Part shown: positions 45,735 to 53,847 of the stretch, piece by piece | Layout: every line of letters starts with the position of its first letter | Numbering within the stretch: the first letter of the stretch is position 1 | NCBI GenBank assembly: GCA_017640725.1 | Contig: JAEPQB010000001.1 | Location: 1,860,001 to 1,924,000 of the forward strand | Length of the DNA: 64,000 nucleotides | Source: Kordiimonadaceae bacterium | GTDB taxonomy: Bacteria; Pseudomonadota; Alphaproteobacteria; Sphingomonadales; Kordiimonadaceae | Direction of reading: 5' to 3' | Program-made: the position numbers and the translations under genes | Notes under the pieces: model-generated | Seen by the model: only the letters and a program-made list of their open reading frames with translations | The model's database searches: none | Told to the model about the DNA's origin: nothing

Positions 45735-45950
45735 TCAATAATGGGGTGGCGGTGGTTCGTTCCCCACGTCTGATTGAAGGTCGGCCATTTCCTGCAACCG
45801 ACCTTCCAGTCGGTGCAATTGAAGGCGCAATGCTTCAATTTCGGACCATTGTTTGGTCACCGTTTCATTCAAAGTATCGATTGTTTCTTGCTGGTAGGAA
45901 AACTTGATCTCGAGGTCATCGAGCCGGGAGTTGAGCGGATCATCAGACAT
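45735..45950 (-). CDS. slyX: SlyX family protein
   Basis: 71 residues. Heptad-rich helical body (RLDDLEIKFSYQQETIDTLN followed by ETVTKQWSEIEALRLQLHRL) with a Pro-rich tail NEPPPPHY, the usual SlyX form. Function is not established in the family. Its stop overlaps an alternative TTG start of the next gene, and it follows the PAS gene by about 20 bases. Confidence 0.88.
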   Translation of the reverse strand: MSDDPLNSRLDDLEIKFSYQQETIDTLNETVTKQWSEIEALRLQLHRLEGRLQEMADLQSDVGNEPPPPHY

Positions 45951-45970
45951 TTATGGAGCCATACCGAATA

Positions 45971-46510
45971 TTAGGGAACTGTTGGAGACGAGACATGAAC
46001 CACCACCATGATTTTTACAACCTCTTCTTGATCATTGAATAGCGGCAAGTAGAGCGCAACAGCTTCCATATAGAGTTTCTCGGGCGAAAATGCTGGCGAA
46101 ACCGTCATAACAGGCTCCTTGCGTTCAACAGCTCGGCGGGATGCGTAATAAATCCGTTCGACCGCTTTGCTATTGGTCATTTCTCGGATGTCCTTGCCGG
46201 TAATTTCACCATAGAATGACGATACATGGCCACCAATCAGACGCACAATCAGGCTCCAATTGCCTTTCTCCCGGTGCACGTCCATCAAAACTACATGCTC
46301 GAGGTATTTTTTCATCTCCAGTGGGCTGATGTCGGCGCGCTGGACTTTTTTTGTTTCGCCGCCCTTTTCACGCCAAAGGTCTAGGAAGAAGTCTGTCATC
46401 GCCGTGCGACCAGCCGTGTCATCGTAATTGACGATCTGAAAGTCGCCAAACACTGTGTCGTCTGGTAATAATTTGTCACCGCGTCCAAGCACGACTGGTC
46501 CACCTGTCAA
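45971..46510 (-). CDS. PAS-like domain protein (PF07310, PAS_5)
   Basis: 179 residues with an apparent TTG start at 46510; a later ATG near residue 38 is possible. The PAS_5 region covers most of the protein (FFLDLWREKGG; LEHVVLMDVHREKGNWSLIV, then RLIGGHVSSFYGEITGK). Such proteins are common in alphaproteobacteria and may sense small ligands. No effector domain is attached. It lies between the slyX and UPF0104 genes, all on the minus strand. Confidence 0.82.
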   Translation of the reverse strand: MTGGPVVLGRGDKLLPDDTVFGDFQIVNYDDTAGRTAMTDFFLDLWREKGGETKKVQRADISPLEMKKYLEHVVLMDVHREKGNWSLIVRLIGGHVSSFYGEITGKDIREMTNSKAVERIYYASRRAVERKEPVMTVSPAFSPEKLYMEAVALYLPLFNDQEEVVKIMVVVHVSSPTVP

Positions 46511-46537
46511 TCTAGGGTGGGTGCATGTTACAGCAAT

Positions 46538-47536
46538 TTAGTCGGCTACGCTACCAGTTGCCGCAGGTTCAACAGGGTCAACATACTGGTCTGTCTTGAT
46601 TTCACTCTTTTGGCTGCGGAACATGTCCCGCAAAGTAAAGCCCGTGAACAGTGACAAATGTAGGACTTGATTAATCGCGCCGCTCGCAACGAAAATTCCA
46701 GCTAAAGCGGCCGCAGGCGCACTTACGAATGACAAGAGGGTAAGCCCGAGGCCCGCGATCATAAGGTCTACGTTGGGGAGGAAGGGAACTCTTGTCAGCA
46801 CATACTGCCCGGTTAAAAAGACAAGCCAGATTTCCAGGGGGACATCGGGCAATACAACTGCCCAGCTGCCAACTTGCAACGCAACGACGACAAGCAGGCG
46901 GGTAAAATGCACAGCGAAAACATATCGGGTAACGCCAGGCTCCAGCGACAAAATCTGTTTTCGAAACCACAAAACGAGCGGAATGAGGAACAAACTGAGC
47001 CCAAGGGCGATGGCCACATACGTCGGGTATGAAGGGTCGGCACCTGTGAAGATGCCAAGTTTACCGGAACTGAACAACATCGCTAACAGCACGATGGTTA
47101 AACTGTTCGATGATAGCGCCGACAAAATCTGACTGTCTTTGATTTTTGCTGCGATATCCCGCTTTCGGCCGCCAACCCTTTTAGCGGCCCAGATGCCCAA
47201 ATAGGCTTCGCCGGAGTAGCTCATCACCGCGGCGTTGTAGATGCGCATTCGAACAAAGACATCAAACCGCTGGTGGGCCGCTTCGCCCCAAAGGCGGCGG
47301 TACACAAGCCATTCACCGAGCGGATAAGCGAAATACATGGCGACAACAAATATATAAAACCAGGGGGTTGTGGGCAGGGCTGCCAGTACGTCGGACCAGC
47401 CGATCATCCGGACTTTTTCGGTCAAATAATAAAAAACAAGCCCAATGAACAGCGCCTGCAATAGCTTTGCACCTCGTCGCAAATATGCGTTGTCGCGCGC
47501 CGCGTCAAACAAGGATTTCAGGCGAGTAAAGGGCAT
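46538..47536 (-). CDS. UPF0104/LPG synthase TM-like membrane protein
   Basis: 332 residues with about eight membrane segments (for example LLQALFIGLVFYYLTEKV, FYIFVVAMYFAYPLGEWLVY, VAIALGLSLFLIPLVLWF). The LPG_synthase_TM-like layout fits flippase-type proteins. The neighbouring glycosyltransferase gene begins 46 bases away on the same strand, which suggests a glycolipid or envelope-polymer role. No catalytic domain is attached. Confidence 0.82.
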   Translation of the reverse strand: MPFTRLKSLFDAARDNAYLRRGAKLLQALFIGLVFYYLTEKVRMIGWSDVLAALPTTPWFYIFVVAMYFAYPLGEWLVYRRLWGEAAHQRFDVFVRMRIYNAAVMSYSGEAYLGIWAAKRVGGRKRDIAAKIKDSQILSALSSNSLTIVLLAMLFSSGKLGIFTGADPSYPTYVAIALGLSLFLIPLVLWFRKQILSLEPGVTRYVFAVHFTRLLVVVALQVGSWAVVLPDVPLEIWLVFLTGQYVLTRVPFLPNVDLMIAGLGLTLLSFVSAPAAALAGIFVASGAINQVLHLSLFTGFTLRDMFRSQKSEIKTDQYVDPVEPAATGSVAD

Positions 47537-47582
47537 GAACGGTGGCTATCCAAATTGGCGCTATCTACTGCGCGCGAGGTCG

Positions 47583-48803
47583 CTACTCTGCGGCTTTAAC
47601 GCTGGCGATGCCTCGAGATTTGCGCTTTGCATCTGGCGCATCTGATGAATAGCCTGCTAGCACATCCTGATACTGATCGTAAAGACGACCAAGAATAGCG
47701 TCCCACGTATAGGCTTTGCTTGAGGTATGGCTGGCTGCAGCCATCTTCTGCTGTGTCGAAGGGTTTGTGATGATTTTCGCCAGATCGTCTGCAAAGGCCT
47801 CTGCTGAAACTTCTTTGGCCAAATAGCCATTTACACCCTGGTCGACCAAGCTGCGGCTGCCTGTGGCATCGGCACACACAAGCGGCAGACCACAAGCCAT
47901 AGCTTCGAGCGTTACATTGCCAAATGTTTCGGTGACGCTGGCGTTGAAGAATATGTTCGATGACGCATAAGCGCGGGCTAGGTCTTCGCCGTTCAAATAA
48001 CCGGTGAAAACCGCATCGGGAAGTCGGGTTTCAAATCGTTCCCGCTCGGGACCCTCGCCAACAACAAGTGCGCGCACTTTCATCCCGCGTTGTTTCAAAA
48101 GATCAAGGGTGTCTGCAAAGACGCCCAGTCCTTTTTCGAGAACCAGCCGGCCGACAAAAGCGATGGTGATTTCGTCGTCCTCGATGCCATTTTGCCGGCG
48201 CCAAGCCATATCCCTGCGATCAGGGTTGAACAGGCTTGAATCTACGCCGCGGCTCCAAATGCCAATGTTCGGCGACATATCTTGCTCAGCAAGTTCCTGG
48301 GCCATGCAAGGCGAGGGCACATAAATCTGTTCGCAACGATGATAGAACCGGCGCATGAAAGCTGTGACATGTTTTTCGAGCCAGGCCATATGGTAATAGC
48401 GCGGGTATGTATCGAAGCGGGTATGGAACGATGCCACTGCCGGCACACTGTTCTTTTCGGCCCATGAAAGGGCTGCATGCCCGAGCCAATCGGGTGCTGC
48501 TAGGTGAATAAGGTCCGGTTTGAACGCCTCTAGTCTCTGGCGAATAGCCTTGGGCATGCCAAGGGCAACGCGGTATTCGCCGCGACCGGGAATTGCGATT
48601 GAAGGGACAGAAACAAGAGTGCCGGAATGATCAAAAGCTGCTTTTTTTGCCGTTGGTGCAAACACCAGCACTTCAACCCCGCGCGCTTCAAGGTAAGCGA
48701 CGAGTTTGTTGAGGGCGCGCACAGGCCCATCCATCACATAATTGTAGTTGCCCGAAAACAGGGCAATGCGCCTTGGCTCAAAGCGCGTCAATTCAAACGG
48801 CAT
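47583..48803 (-). CDS. GT4-family glycosyltransferase
   Basis: 406 residues from the ATG at 48803, preceded by AGGAGAGG; an ATG at 48824 is in frame. GT-B fold: N-terminal region with SGNYNYVMDGPVRALNKL and DLIHLAAPDWLGHAAL; the C-terminal nucleotide-sugar-binding domain has IAFVGRLVLEKGLGVF, VVGEGPERERFE and the E-x7-E element FGNVTLEAMACGLPLVCA. It should transfer a sugar, perhaps mannose, to a lipid or other acceptor at the inner membrane. It pairs with the membrane protein downstream. Confidence 0.93.
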   Translation of the reverse strand: MPFELTRFEPRRIALFSGNYNYVMDGPVRALNKLVAYLEARGVEVLVFAPTAKKAAFDHSGTLVSVPSIAIPGRGEYRVALGMPKAIRQRLEAFKPDLIHLAAPDWLGHAALSWAEKNSVPAVASFHTRFDTYPRYYHMAWLEKHVTAFMRRFYHRCEQIYVPSPCMAQELAEQDMSPNIGIWSRGVDSSLFNPDRRDMAWRRQNGIEDDEITIAFVGRLVLEKGLGVFADTLDLLKQRGMKVRALVVGEGPERERFETRLPDAVFTGYLNGEDLARAYASSNIFFNASVTETFGNVTLEAMACGLPLVCADATGSRSLVDQGVNGYLAKEVSAEAFADDLAKIITNPSTQQKMAAASHTSSKAYTWDAILGRLYDQYQDVLAGYSSDAPDAKRKSRGIASVKAAE

Positions 48804-48958
48804 GATCCTCTCCTGACCGTCCATGGTTGCCCTCTCTGAGGCACAGTGCGCCGTTCAGTGCGGCGTCTTCCAGTGTCACGACTACATAAGGAATTTGACA
48901 ATTTGATGTCCTGATGCGTGGATTTCAACGGCCAAAAGAGACATTTATCGTGAAATAG

Positions 48959-48975
48959 TTGCGAATAAGTCGCAA
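48959..48975. promoter_or_regulatory. Inverted repeat upstream of bfd (candidate iron-responsive operator)
   Basis: TTGCGAATAAGTCGCAA has perfect 6-bp arms around a 5-base centre. It ends 7 bases before the -35 element of the bfd promoter. Related but not identical palindromes are known as Fur-type sites in proteobacteria. Confidence 0.6.
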
Positions 48976-48982
48976 TTTCCTC

Positions 48983-49011
48983 TTGAAACACCGGTAAATC
49001 TCCCATATTAA
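48983..49011 (+). promoter_or_regulatory. Sigma-70 promoter of bfd
   Basis: TTGAAA (48983-48988) and TATTAA (49006-49011) are separated by exactly 17 bases. Transcription would start near 49018, giving a leader of about 32 bases. Confidence 0.75.
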
Positions 49012-49049
49012 GACTGAGAACTGTTCGCAATAGCAAGTGAGTAACAGCG

Positions 49050-49241
49050 ATGTATGTATGCCTGTGTAACGGCTATACCGATAAAGAAATCAAATCAGCT
49101 GTGCGTGAAAACGGCGTGAAAACAGCTGAAGAAGCTTATTTGTCGCTGGGTAATGGTTTCTGCTGTGGTGCTTGCACGGACTGCGCAAAAGAGATTGTAG
49201 AAGCCGAGTTGCCGAACCAGCGTGTGCTCGCCGCCGAATAG
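49050..49241 (+). CDS. bfd: Bacterioferritin-associated ferredoxin
   Basis: 63 residues. A [2Fe-2S] protein that reduces bacterioferritin to release iron. The four ligands are in VCLCNG near the start and CCGACTDCA in the middle, the usual pattern. The bacterioferritin gene is the next gene, convergent, 76 bases after a shared terminator region. An inverted repeat and sigma-70 promoter precede it, so it is probably iron-regulated, expected to rise when iron is scarce. Confidence 0.95.
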   Translation: MYVCLCNGYTDKEIKSAVRENGVKTAEEAYLSLGNGFCCGACTDCAKEIVEAELPNQRVLAAE

Positions 49242-49264
49242 CAAATTAATCTAGCTTCAAATGC

Positions 49265-49292
49265 AAAAGCCGCCCAGGTAGGCGGCTTTTTT
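49265..49292 (+). terminator. Rho-independent terminator after bfd
   Basis: AAAAGCCGCC pairs with GGCGGCTTTT over a 6-base loop and is followed by T residues. It lies 24 bases after the bfd stop and may also serve bfr from the other side. Confidence 0.88.
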
Positions 49293-49316
49293 GATTCTTA
49301 AGAAACGGTTCGTCCG

Positions 49317-49796
49317 CTATTCGGCGTTTGGTGTCGACTGGAACTGCACGTAATTTTGCTTGCCCATCTTATCCAGCAGGGACAGCTGCGTCTCAAGCCA
49401 ATCCACATGCTCTTCTTCAGAGTCGAGAATATCACCAAGCAGACCACGGCTCACATAGTCACGCACTTCTTCGCAGTATGCGATGGCGTCCTTCAGGTCC
49501 CCGTGATTGTCATATTCCATTTTCAGATCGCACTTGAGAACTTCTTCCACGTCCTCACCGATCATCAGCTTGCCAAGATCCTGCAGGTTCGGCAGCCCTT
49601 CGAGGAACAATATGCGCTCAATCAGTTGATCGGCATGCTTCATCTCATCGATGGATTCTTCATATTCTTTGGCACCCAGCTTATCCATGCCCCAGTCTTT
49701 CAGCATGCGGGCATGCAGGAAATACTGGTTAATGGCAGTCAGCTCATTTTTCAGAATCACATTCAGGTGCCGAATGACCTCTTTGTCGCCTTTCAT
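49317..49796 (-). CDS. bfr: Bacterioferritin
   Basis: 159 residues, normal length. Iron-storage protein with ferroxidase activity. Ferroxidase ligands are in [14 protein letters not shown] (E18, Y25), [10 protein letters not shown] (E51, H54), E94 and SEEEHVDWL (E127, H130); M52 in DEMKHAD binds heme. It faces bfd, its reductase partner. A TTTACA/TATATT promoter with a 16-base spacer lies about 80 bases upstream. Confidence 0.95.
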   Translation of the reverse strand: MKGDKEVIRHLNVILKNELTAINQYFLHARMLKDWGMDKLGAKEYEESIDEMKHADQLIERILFLEGLPNLQDLGKLMIGEDVEEVLKCDLKMEYDNHGDLKDAIAYCEEVRDYVSRGLLGDILDSEEEHVDWLETQLSLLDKMGKQNYVQFQSTPNAE

Positions 49797-49872
49797 AACT
49801 CTATCCCTTCCAGGTTCATCTACGGGTTTTTGTGCGGCAAACCCTGGCTACTGCCGCGTTGATTCACAATCA

Positions 49873-49900
49873 AATATACACTCTTTTAAGTCATTGTAAA
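49873..49900 (-). promoter_or_regulatory. Candidate promoter of bfr
   Basis: On the minus strand TTTACA (49900-49895) and TATATT (49878-49873) are separated by 16 bases, giving a leader of about 70 bases. Confidence 0.6.
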
Positions 49901-50084
49901 ATATAAAGAAATTGCGATTCTTGATGCAACTAAGAACGCGTTTTAACTGCAGATTTTTTTGCCGGTTTTTCAGGGGTTTGCGGGTTTGGCATCAGCGGGT
50001 TGGTTGCCGAATTTTACATCTGCGAGGTGTCTCGCTATAAGGCGCGCGAGGAAATCGGACAGAGTTAGGGAAAAGTTGACGCCC

Positions 50085-51059
50085 ATGGCTGAAGACACAA
50101 ACACATATTTGGTTGCCGCACTCTATAAATTTGTGGCGCTACCAAACTTTGAAGACTTGCAAGCGCCTATTCGTGCTGTCTGCGATGACAACGACGTTAA
50201 GGGAACGTTGTTGCTCGCAACCGAAGGCATCAATGGCACTATTGCGGGCCCCGAAGCAGGTATGCGTGCCGTGCTTGGTTATTTGAATGCCATCCCGGAG
50301 TTTGAAGGGCTTGTGCATAAAGAAAGCTGGGCCAGCGAAGCCCCCTTTCCCCGCATGAAAGTGCGCCTCAAAAAAGAGATCGTCACCATGGGCGTGCCGG
50401 GTATCGACCCCAACAAAATTGTTGGCACTTATGTAAAGCCAGCTGAGTGGAACGATCTGATTTCAGACCCTAATGTTGTGGTTGTGGACACTCGCAATGA
50501 CTATGAAGTCGCGATTGGCACCTTCAAGGGGGCGGTGGACCCGCAGACGAAATCATTCAGGGAATTTCCCAAATGGGCCGAGGACCACGAAGAGGAACTC
50601 AGGAAGCCCAAAAAAGTTGCCATGTTCTGCACAGGTGGTATCCGGTGCGAAAAATCAACGGCGTACATGAAAGAGCAGGGCTATGAAGAGGTGTTTCACC
50701 TTGAAGGCGGTATCCTGAAATATCTGGAGGAAATGCCCGAAGACGAGAGCCTTTGGGAAGGCGAGTGTTTTGTGTTCGATGACCGGGTGTCTGTCGGTCA
50801 TGGCCTCAAGCCGGGCCCTTATGATATGTGCCACGCCTGCCGCCGCCCGATCAGCGACGAAGACAAAGCATCAGATCATTACATGAAGGGCGTAAGCTGC
50901 CCGCACTGTTATGACGAAACCAGTGCCGAGCGCAAAGCCCGCTTTGCCGAGCGCCAGAAGCAAATTGCGCTCGCGAAAGAACGCGGCGAGCTGCACCTGG
51001 GTGTGCAAGCGCCGCCGCGTGATAAAGCGCCTGTCGAGCAGCAGATCGAGGGCGAATGA
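50085..51059 (+). CDS. trhO: tRNA uridine 34 hydroxylase TrhO (rhodanese-related)
   Basis: 324 residues from the ATG at 50085; a long frame from 49959 has a weaker start. It hydroxylates U34 of tRNAs to ho5U, using a C-terminal rhodanese-like domain with catalytic Cys in [13 protein letters not shown]-terminal ACP-like domain ([20 protein letters not shown]) and C-terminal Zn-like [13 protein letters not shown] complete the family layout. It overlaps the GST gene by 4 bases (ATGA). Confidence 0.95.
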   Translation: MAEDTNTYLVAALYKFVALPNFEDLQAPIRAVCDDNDVKGTLLLATEGINGTIAGPEAGMRAVLGYLNAIPEFEGLVHKESWASEAPFPRMKVRLKKEIVTMGVPGIDPNKIVGTYVKPAEWNDLISDPNVVVVDTRNDYEVAIGTFKGAVDPQTKSFREFPKWAEDHEEELRKPKKVAMFCTGGIRCEKSTAYMKEQGYEEVFHLEGGILKYLEEMPEDESLWEGECFVFDDRVSVGHGLKPGPYDMCHACRRPISDEDKASDHYMKGVSCPHCYDETSAERKARFAERQKQIALAKERGELHLGVQAPPRDKAPVEQQIEGE

Positions 51060-51700
51060 GCGACACTCTGCCAGTTCTCTATAGTTTCCGGCGGTGCCCC
51101 TATGCCATGCGGGCGCGCATGGCGGTCGCTGTTGCGGGCATAGCCGTTAACCTCAGAGAAGTTGTGCTGCGCGACAAACCCCCGTCGATGTTGGAAGCCT
51201 CAGCCAAAGGCACGGTTCCCGTATTGGTACTGGATGATGGTGCGGTCATCGATGAAAGCCTGGACGTAATGAGGTGGGCATTGGCAGTGCGTGACCCAGA
51301 AGGTTGGCTAGGCGCAGACGAGACGGAAGCCAGTGCGTTGATCAGCGAAAATGACGGCTCGTTCAAACATCATCTGGATCGGTTTAAATATGCCACTCGC
51401 TACGAAGGTGCGGACCCACTTGAGCATCGCATGGCAGCCGAATCCTTCCTCCTGAAGCTGAATGACAGGCTTAGCCAAAACTCGCACCTGCTTGGGGAGC
51501 GGCGTAGTTTTGCCGACATCGCGATATTCCCCTTCATTCGCCAATTTGCAAATGCTGCGGGGGACTTCATGCAGGATGAACGCTTTGCATCGTTAATGCG
51601 CTGGCTGAACGACCATGTTCAGTCTGATCTGTTTTTGTCTGTAATGAAAAAATACCCCCAATGGCATGCGGGTGAGGCAGGACAGGCATTTCCTGATTGA
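51056..51700 (+). CDS. Glutathione S-transferase family protein
   Basis: 214 residues. The N-terminal thioredoxin-fold domain includes [16 protein letters not shown], with a Ser/Cys region typical of GST-like and glutaredoxin-like families, and the cis-Pro [12 protein letters not shown]. The C-terminal helical domain follows. It may act in detoxification or in thiol repair. It overlaps the trhO stop by 4 bases and is co-translated with it. The 276-bp gap after it holds a hairpin (near 51740-51770, GCTTCC/GGAAGC core) and no gene. Confidence 0.9.
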   Translation: MSDTLPVLYSFRRCPYAMRARMAVAVAGIAVNLREVVLRDKPPSMLEASAKGTVPVLVLDDGAVIDESLDVMRWALAVRDPEGWLGADETEASALISENDGSFKHHLDRFKYATRYEGADPLEHRMAAESFLLKLNDRLSQNSHLLGERRSFADIAIFPFIRQFANAAGDFMQDERFASLMRWLNDHVQSDLFLSVMKKYPQWHAGEAGQAFPD

Positions 51701-51976
51701 ATTGAGTGCGCTGCTCCGGCCCGCCAAGCCGCAATAACCTGCTTCCGCGGCTTCCTTTTTGGAAGCGCGGGCAGAGTGTTTCTTTTTTGGGGGAGCATCT
51801 CGCTGCCGTCGTGCTGCTGTCGTGTCGGGCCTTACCAAGCCTTGCGTGATTCATGCCTAACCGTTACAGATCGCAGGCAGAACGGCCTTGCGGTCAAAGG
51901 TGCGAAGCTCGCGATAAACTGAAGTTGGCGCGCAAACAAGGGCGTTTGAGGCCCCTAAAGCAAAAGGAATTAGGTG

Positions 51977-52399
51977 ATGAGTGACAAGAAAGCGATCGTA
52001 AAATGGGCTGGTGGCATGACCTTCATTGGCGAATCGCCGACAGGTCACTCTGTGGTGATGGACGCGGGCGCAGACAGTGGTGGCAACGACAAGGGCATTC
52101 GCCCCATGGAAATGCTCCTGCTTGGTATGGGTGGCTGCTCATCGATAGACGTTATGATGATCCTGAAAAAGGCACGCCAGGACGTTCAGGACTGCTGGGT
52201 TGAGCTTGAGGCAGAGCGCCAGGATGATCACCCCCGTCATTTCAATAAAATCCACGCCAAGTTCTTTGTGAAGGGCAGCAACATCGACCCCAAGCATGTG
52301 GCCCGCGCCATCGAGCTTTCGCGCGACAAATATTGCTCTGCTTCCGTGCAGCTGGGTGCTCTCGCCGAAATTACCACCGAATTCGAGATCGTTGAATAA
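51977..52399 (+). CDS. OsmC family protein
   Basis: 140 residues from the ATG at 51977, with AAGGAAT upstream. OsmC/Ohr-fold: N-terminal MTFIGESPTGH, the core MEMLLLGMGGCSSIDVMMI with one of the two family cysteines, and the C-terminal VARAIELSRDKYCSASVQL with the second. It reduces organic hydroperoxides using the cysteine pair. It stands alone between the GST and the RDD gene. Confidence 0.92.
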   Translation: MSDKKAIVKWAGGMTFIGESPTGHSVVMDAGADSGGNDKGIRPMEMLLLGMGGCSSIDVMMILKKARQDVQDCWVELEAERQDDHPRHFNKIHAKFFVKGSNIDPKHVARAIELSRDKYCSASVQLGALAEITTEFEIVE

Positions 52400-52426
52400 A
52401 AGCGCCGCGCTCCCCATCTCTATTTT

Positions 52427-52834
52427 ATGAAGACTAAATCGCAGGTCCTAGTGCGGACATCAGATGGTGGGCAGCTCGCCGTACTCGGATTCGACTGGAT
52501 TGCAAGCATTGCCGTAGCAGTCGGTTTGGTTTTTGCGGCAATGGAATCTGGCATTGCCTTGGATTCTAGTTTTGGTCTCTATTTGTGGCTGAGTACTCAT
52601 TTTTATTTTCTTCTGACCGTACCATTTTTTGGTGGGCGTACTATCGGAATGCTGTTGTTTAACAAGACAGTTTTGGCTGATGGTCGAGAACAGTCTTTTC
52701 TACTAAACTCCCTGCGCGCTTCTGTGCATCTGATTATTACGCTGATTGGTTTAGAGGTGCTGATTTTCACTTATCGGTATTCCTTTGACTATTTTTTCGA
52801 TTTCAGCATGCACGACTTACCAAGGCGAAAGTGA
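52427..52834 (+). CDS. RDD-like small membrane protein
   Basis: 135 residues with three hydrophobic segments: DWIASIAVAVGLVFAAMES, FGLYLWLSTHFYFLLTVPFF and HLIITLIGLEVLIFTYRYS. FGGRTIGMLLFNKTVLADGR resembles the GQTLGKRLLGL element of RDD proteins. Base composition is lower in GC than most neighbours. Function unknown. It is followed at once by another small membrane gene. Confidence 0.72.
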   Translation: MKTKSQVLVRTSDGGQLAVLGFDWIASIAVAVGLVFAAMESGIALDSSFGLYLWLSTHFYFLLTVPFFGGRTIGMLLFNKTVLADGREQSFLLNSLRASVHLIITLIGLEVLIFTYRYSFDYFFDFSMHDLPRRK

Positions 52835-52838
52835 CTTA

Positions 52839-53123
52839 GTGTCGATATGGGGGAAGTGCAAAACGACAAGACCCGCAAGGCTCACAGTGCGGCTGGCGGA
52901 ATTGCCTTGGTTCGCCAAAATAGCCGTCGCCATTGTTCTATTGGGAGTAATTGCAACGGTTGGTGGGCCTAACGCTCTGAAGTTTCTGTTCGAGTTTTTT
53001 GTGTACGTAGCCGTTGTGGGTGTTGGTCCGTGGCTATGGTCACAGATCACAGCCAGTTCTGACTATGAGCGTTCCCGAAAAGCACGTGGCACGAAAAAGA
53101 AAGAAGATAACCGGCCAACTTGA
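52839..53123 (+). CDS. Small hypothetical membrane protein
   Basis: 94 residues if translation starts at the GTG at 52839; no better start exists after the RDD-like stop. One or two hydrophobic segments (FAKIAVAIVLLGVIATVGG and FVYVAVVGVGPWLW) and a basic, Lys-rich tail RGTKKKEDNRPT. I do not recognise it. It is 4 bases downstream of the RDD-like gene and probably in the same unit. Its stop TGA opens the 53121 palindrome. Confidence 0.6.
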   Translation: MSIWGKCKTTRPARLTVRLAELPWFAKIAVAIVLLGVIATVGGPNALKFLFEFFVYVAVVGVGPWLWSQITASSDYERSRKARGTKKKEDNRPT

Positions 53124-53135
53124 TTAGCATAATCA
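53121..53135. promoter_or_regulatory. 15-bp palindrome upstream of the TetR gene
   Basis: TGATTA-GCA-TAATCA has perfect 6-bp arms with a 3-base centre. Confidence 0.5.
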
Positions 53136-53141
53136 TTTTGT

Positions 53142-53177
53142 GATAAAACCGAATATGAATTCAGATTCGGTTTTATC
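53142..53177. promoter_or_regulatory. 13+13 bp inverted repeat spanning the TetR start (candidate operator)
   Basis: GATAAAACCGAAT (53142-53154) is exactly complementary to ATTCGGTTTTATC (53165-53177) over a 10-base centre containing ATG 53155. TetR proteins often repress themselves through such sites. Confidence 0.65.
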
Positions 53178-53838
53178 TATGCCCAATGAACACAGTGTTA
53201 TTGCCCCGCAACAAGCCCGCAGCAGTCGAGCACTCAATCGCATGCTGGACGCAACCGAAAAGCTGCTGCTGACGAGCCATTTCGATGACATTGCAATCGC
53301 CGACATTGCGCGCGAAGCCGGTATGTCGGTTGGCAATTTTTACACCCGGTTTGCCAATAAGGACGCGTTGCTGAGTGTCTTGCACGAGCGCTATGAACGG
53401 GAGCGCGCCGACGAGCTGACCGCGGTTATACAAAGCCTTGAGGGTCAACTCTTGCACGTGAAGGTCGAGAAAACCATGAGTGCAATCGTCACGTTGTTCA
53501 GCAAGCGAAGAGGCGTTCTGCGGTCCTTCATCATGGTTGCCTGGCGCCGTCCGGAAGCGCTCTCCAGCACCTCCAAAAATCGTCTGGGCGGACTTTATCA
53601 GCAGCTTTGTGATCTGTTTTTGGCGTCCCGCGATGAGATAAGCCATACAGACGCGGAAACGGCGGTGAACTTCATTGTTAACTCAGCCCTCTCTGTGTGC
53701 CGGGAGAAACTGGTTCTGCGTCCTGCGGATCTGCCCGGTCGCACACCAATGCAAAATCAAGCATTCACTGATCAGCTGGCCTTCATGGTCTTGTCCTATC
53801 TCAGATCTCCAATTTCTGTAGATCCAGCGAATACATAG
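53155..53838 (+). CDS. TetR-family transcription regulator
   Basis: 227 residues from the ATG at 53155; a GTG at 53140 and an ATG at 53179 are alternatives. The HTH is in the first 60 residues: LNRMLDATEKLLLTSHFDD followed by IADIAREAGMSVGNFYTRF, the standard TetR recognition helix. The C-terminal ligand-binding domain is divergent. The inverted repeat at 53142-53177 covers its start region. The serine hydrolase gene begins 9 bases after its stop and may be co-transcribed. Confidence 0.93.
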   Translation: MNSDSVLSMPNEHSVIAPQQARSSRALNRMLDATEKLLLTSHFDDIAIADIAREAGMSVGNFYTRFANKDALLSVLHERYERERADELTAVIQSLEGQLLHVKVEKTMSAIVTLFSKRRGVLRSFIMVAWRRPEALSSTSKNRLGGLYQQLCDLFLASRDEISHTDAETAVNFIVNSALSVCREKLVLRPADLPGRTPMQNQAFTDQLAFMVLSYLRSPISVDPANT

Positions 53839-53847
53839 GGGAATAGG

